A stretch of 62,274 bases of DNA. Source: Pseudomonas fluorescens (GTDB lineage Bacteria; Pseudomonadota; Gammaproteobacteria; Pseudomonadales; Pseudomonadaceae). The notes beneath the pieces are model-generated. The model did no database searches and was not told where the DNA came from. It was given only the letters and a program-made list of their open reading frames with translations. This document shows positions 61,304 to 62,274 of the stretch, in pieces. The stretch's first letter is position 1. Each line of letters starts with the position of its first letter. Where the stretch lies: assembly GCF_000802965.1 (NCBI RefSeq), contig NZ_JSAK01000027.1, positions 27,172-89,445 of the forward strand, in the 5' to 3' direction. The position numbers were made by a program, and so were the translations under genes.

Positions 61304-61439
61304 AAGCCCGTCCTTGAGAGTCCCGTCCCTAGGCATAGACGAGTGATCGCACGGCCGTCGTTATTAATTGTCACAAAGTCTGAATGGGCGGCCCGCAGAA
61401 TCCAGACATACTTGCCGCCTTAACCGACCGAGAAGCCTT

Positions 61440-61955
61440 ATGCCCCGGCGCTTATTCAAACGCTACATGCCAGACCCGACCAGCATCAAGGAACACAAAT
61501 CCTTACGCTTTCTCGGCACTCTGCTGCATGACCCGAACCTCTGGCACCTCAATCGCCATTCCGTCGCCCGGGCCATGGCCGTCGGTCTGTTCGCGGCATT
61601 CCTGCCGATTCCGTTGCAGATGCTGGTTGCTGCGATTCTCGCGATCATCGTGCGCGGCAACATGCCTATTGCGGTGAGCCTGGTCTGGCTGACCAACCCG
61701 ATCACCATGCCGGCGGTTTTCTTTTGCACTTATCAGACCGGTGCCTGGTTGATGGACGTCCCCGCTCGCCATCTGCCGGATGAGCTGACCTGGGAATGGA
61801 TCCGCGGCGAGTTATCGACTTTGTGGCAGCCATTCTTGTTGGGGTCGGTGGTGACGGGGCTGGTGCTGGGGGCGTTGGCTTATTGCCTGGTGATGATGTA
61901 CTGGCGCTGGTGGGTAGCGCGGCAGTGGCGGCGACGCAAGCAGCGGCGGATGTGA
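61440..61955 (+). CDS. DUF2062 family membrane protein
   Basis: A 171-residue protein with three or four helices of the DUF2062 family: SVARAMAVGLFAAFLPIPLQ, VSLVWLTNPITMPAVFF and a C-terminal helix before an arginine-rich tail. ATG 61440 chosen; the upstream 24 codons are not hydrophobic and lie in the promoter region shared with comEC. Function unknown; beside comEC in pseudomonads. Confidence 0.87.
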   Translation: MPRRLFKRYMPDPTSIKEHKSLRFLGTLLHDPNLWHLNRHSVARAMAVGLFAAFLPIPLQMLVAAILAIIVRGNMPIAVSLVWLTNPITMPAVFFCTYQTGAWLMDVPARHLPDELTWEWIRGELSTLWQPFLLGSVVTGLVLGALAYCLVMMYWRWWVARQWRRRKQRRM

Positions 61956-61961
61956 GAATGC

Positions 61962-61993
61962 AAAACGGCCTCCCATTGGGAGGCCGCTGTTTT
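61962..61993 (+). terminator. Terminator after DUF2062 gene
   Basis: GGCCTCCC-att-GGGAGGCC followed by GCTGTTTT. Confidence 0.85.
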
Positions 61994-62065
61994 GATTGGG
62001 ACCCTATCCATTGCGGCGACAACCGCAACAGCATTTGAAAACAGGTAATTAGGAATAACACCGGT

Positions 62066-62156
62066 CTGTAGGAGCCGGCTTGCTGGCGATGGCGTCCATT
62101 CAGACGACATCGCCATGCCTGATACATCCCCATCGCCAGCAAGCCGGCTCCTACAG
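62066..62156. repeat. REP doublet, family D
   Basis: Inverted pair with core TAGGAGCCGGCTTGCTGGCG between the convergent DUF2062 gene and the gene entering from the window end. Confidence 0.92.
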
Positions 62157-62187
62157 GGAAGGCGTGCACCTGGGAACAGGCCGGCCG

Positions 62188-62274
62188 TTAGGCCGCCTCG
62201 CTTTTGCTTTTGATCTTCTTGCCCCATCGAGAGGCCGAGTGGAGGTTCTGCGTAGTGGGCAACCCGGCATGGAT
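62188..62274 (-). CDS. 3' end of an unidentified gene (cut by window end)
   Basis: 28 codons and TAA, reading IHAGLPTTQNLHSASRWGKK then IKSKSEAA. The basic, lysine-rich end gives no family assignment; the rest lies outside the window. Confidence 0.5.
   Translation of the reverse strand: MHAGLPTTQNLHSASRWGKKIKSKSEAA

Noticed and set aside
2544..62156. The recurrent palindromes as a CRISPR array or integron attC sites
   Set aside because: They are scattered as inverted pairs at gene ends, not regularly spaced direct repeats, and no cas or integrase gene is present.

Overview
The window is chromosomal DNA of a fluorescent-group Pseudomonas. The main evidence is the long minus-strand block from a TetR regulator through tatD-pilZ-holB-tmk-mltG-pabC-fabF-acpP-fabG-fabD-plsX-rpmF-yceD, then sppA-HAD-rluC, rne, murB-ptpA-kdsB-Trm112-lpxK-exbD-exbB and comEC, which as far as I recall is the same order as the PA2957-PA2985 region of P. 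aeruginosa. GC-rich coding sequence and many paired REP palindromes between genes agree with this. I saw no tRNA, rRNA, CRISPR array, insertion sequence or prophage.

Layout. 1-8 kb: the 3' part of polB (cut by the window edge), a DUF1810 gene, an aldo/keto reductase broken by one extra base, a lipoprotein, a TauE/SafE permease, a biliverdin-forming heme oxygenase (bphO) followed by the collapsed remains of its bacteriophytochrome (bphP), a DUF4174 protein and ampC. 8-12 kb: D-glucarate catabolism (gudD, gudP and a divergent FCD-type GntR regulator with matching operator-like sites). 12-17 kb: an EamA exporter with divergent LysR, trhP, an AI-2E-type permease and two tiny conserved-looking ORFs. 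17.3-21.5 kb: an orphan type VI secretion effector module, PAAR - Tla3-like adaptor - Tle3-like lipase, preceded by what looks like the 3' stump of a VgrG-type gene. 21.8-28.4 kb: L-arabinose uptake (araFGH) with an SDR sugar dehydrogenase, an SMP-30 lactonase and an FCD-GntR regulator; near-identical palindromes sit inside two promoters here. 28.4-31.6 kb: DUF1285, DUF4823 lipoprotein, moaA and a TetR regulator, with a perfect 12-bp inverted repeat in front of moaA. 31.7-32 kb: a predicted RgsA-type small RNA.

32-45.6 kb holds the fatty-acid synthesis, cell-envelope, replication and translation housekeeping cluster, mostly with overlapping or nearly touching genes. 45.6-49.6 kb is rne with a long leader (about 640 nt from a well-formed promoter) and an antisense small ORF. 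49.7-54.1 kb encodes an IorAB-like molybdenum hydroxylase (Tat-exported large subunit plus 2Fe-2S subunit) together with XdhC and a MobA-like nucleotidyltransferase, which probably mature its cofactor. 54.4-62.3 kb: murB to comEC, a DUF2062 membrane protein, and the 3' end of an unidentified minus-strand gene.

The most interesting accessory features are the orphan Tle3/Tla3/PAAR module without a recognisable immunity gene or intact VgrG, the selective decay of bphP next to an intact bphO, the arabinose operator pair, and the moaA palindrome. Four sequence families of REP doublets mark many gene ends. All calls are from reading the sequence; no database search was run.
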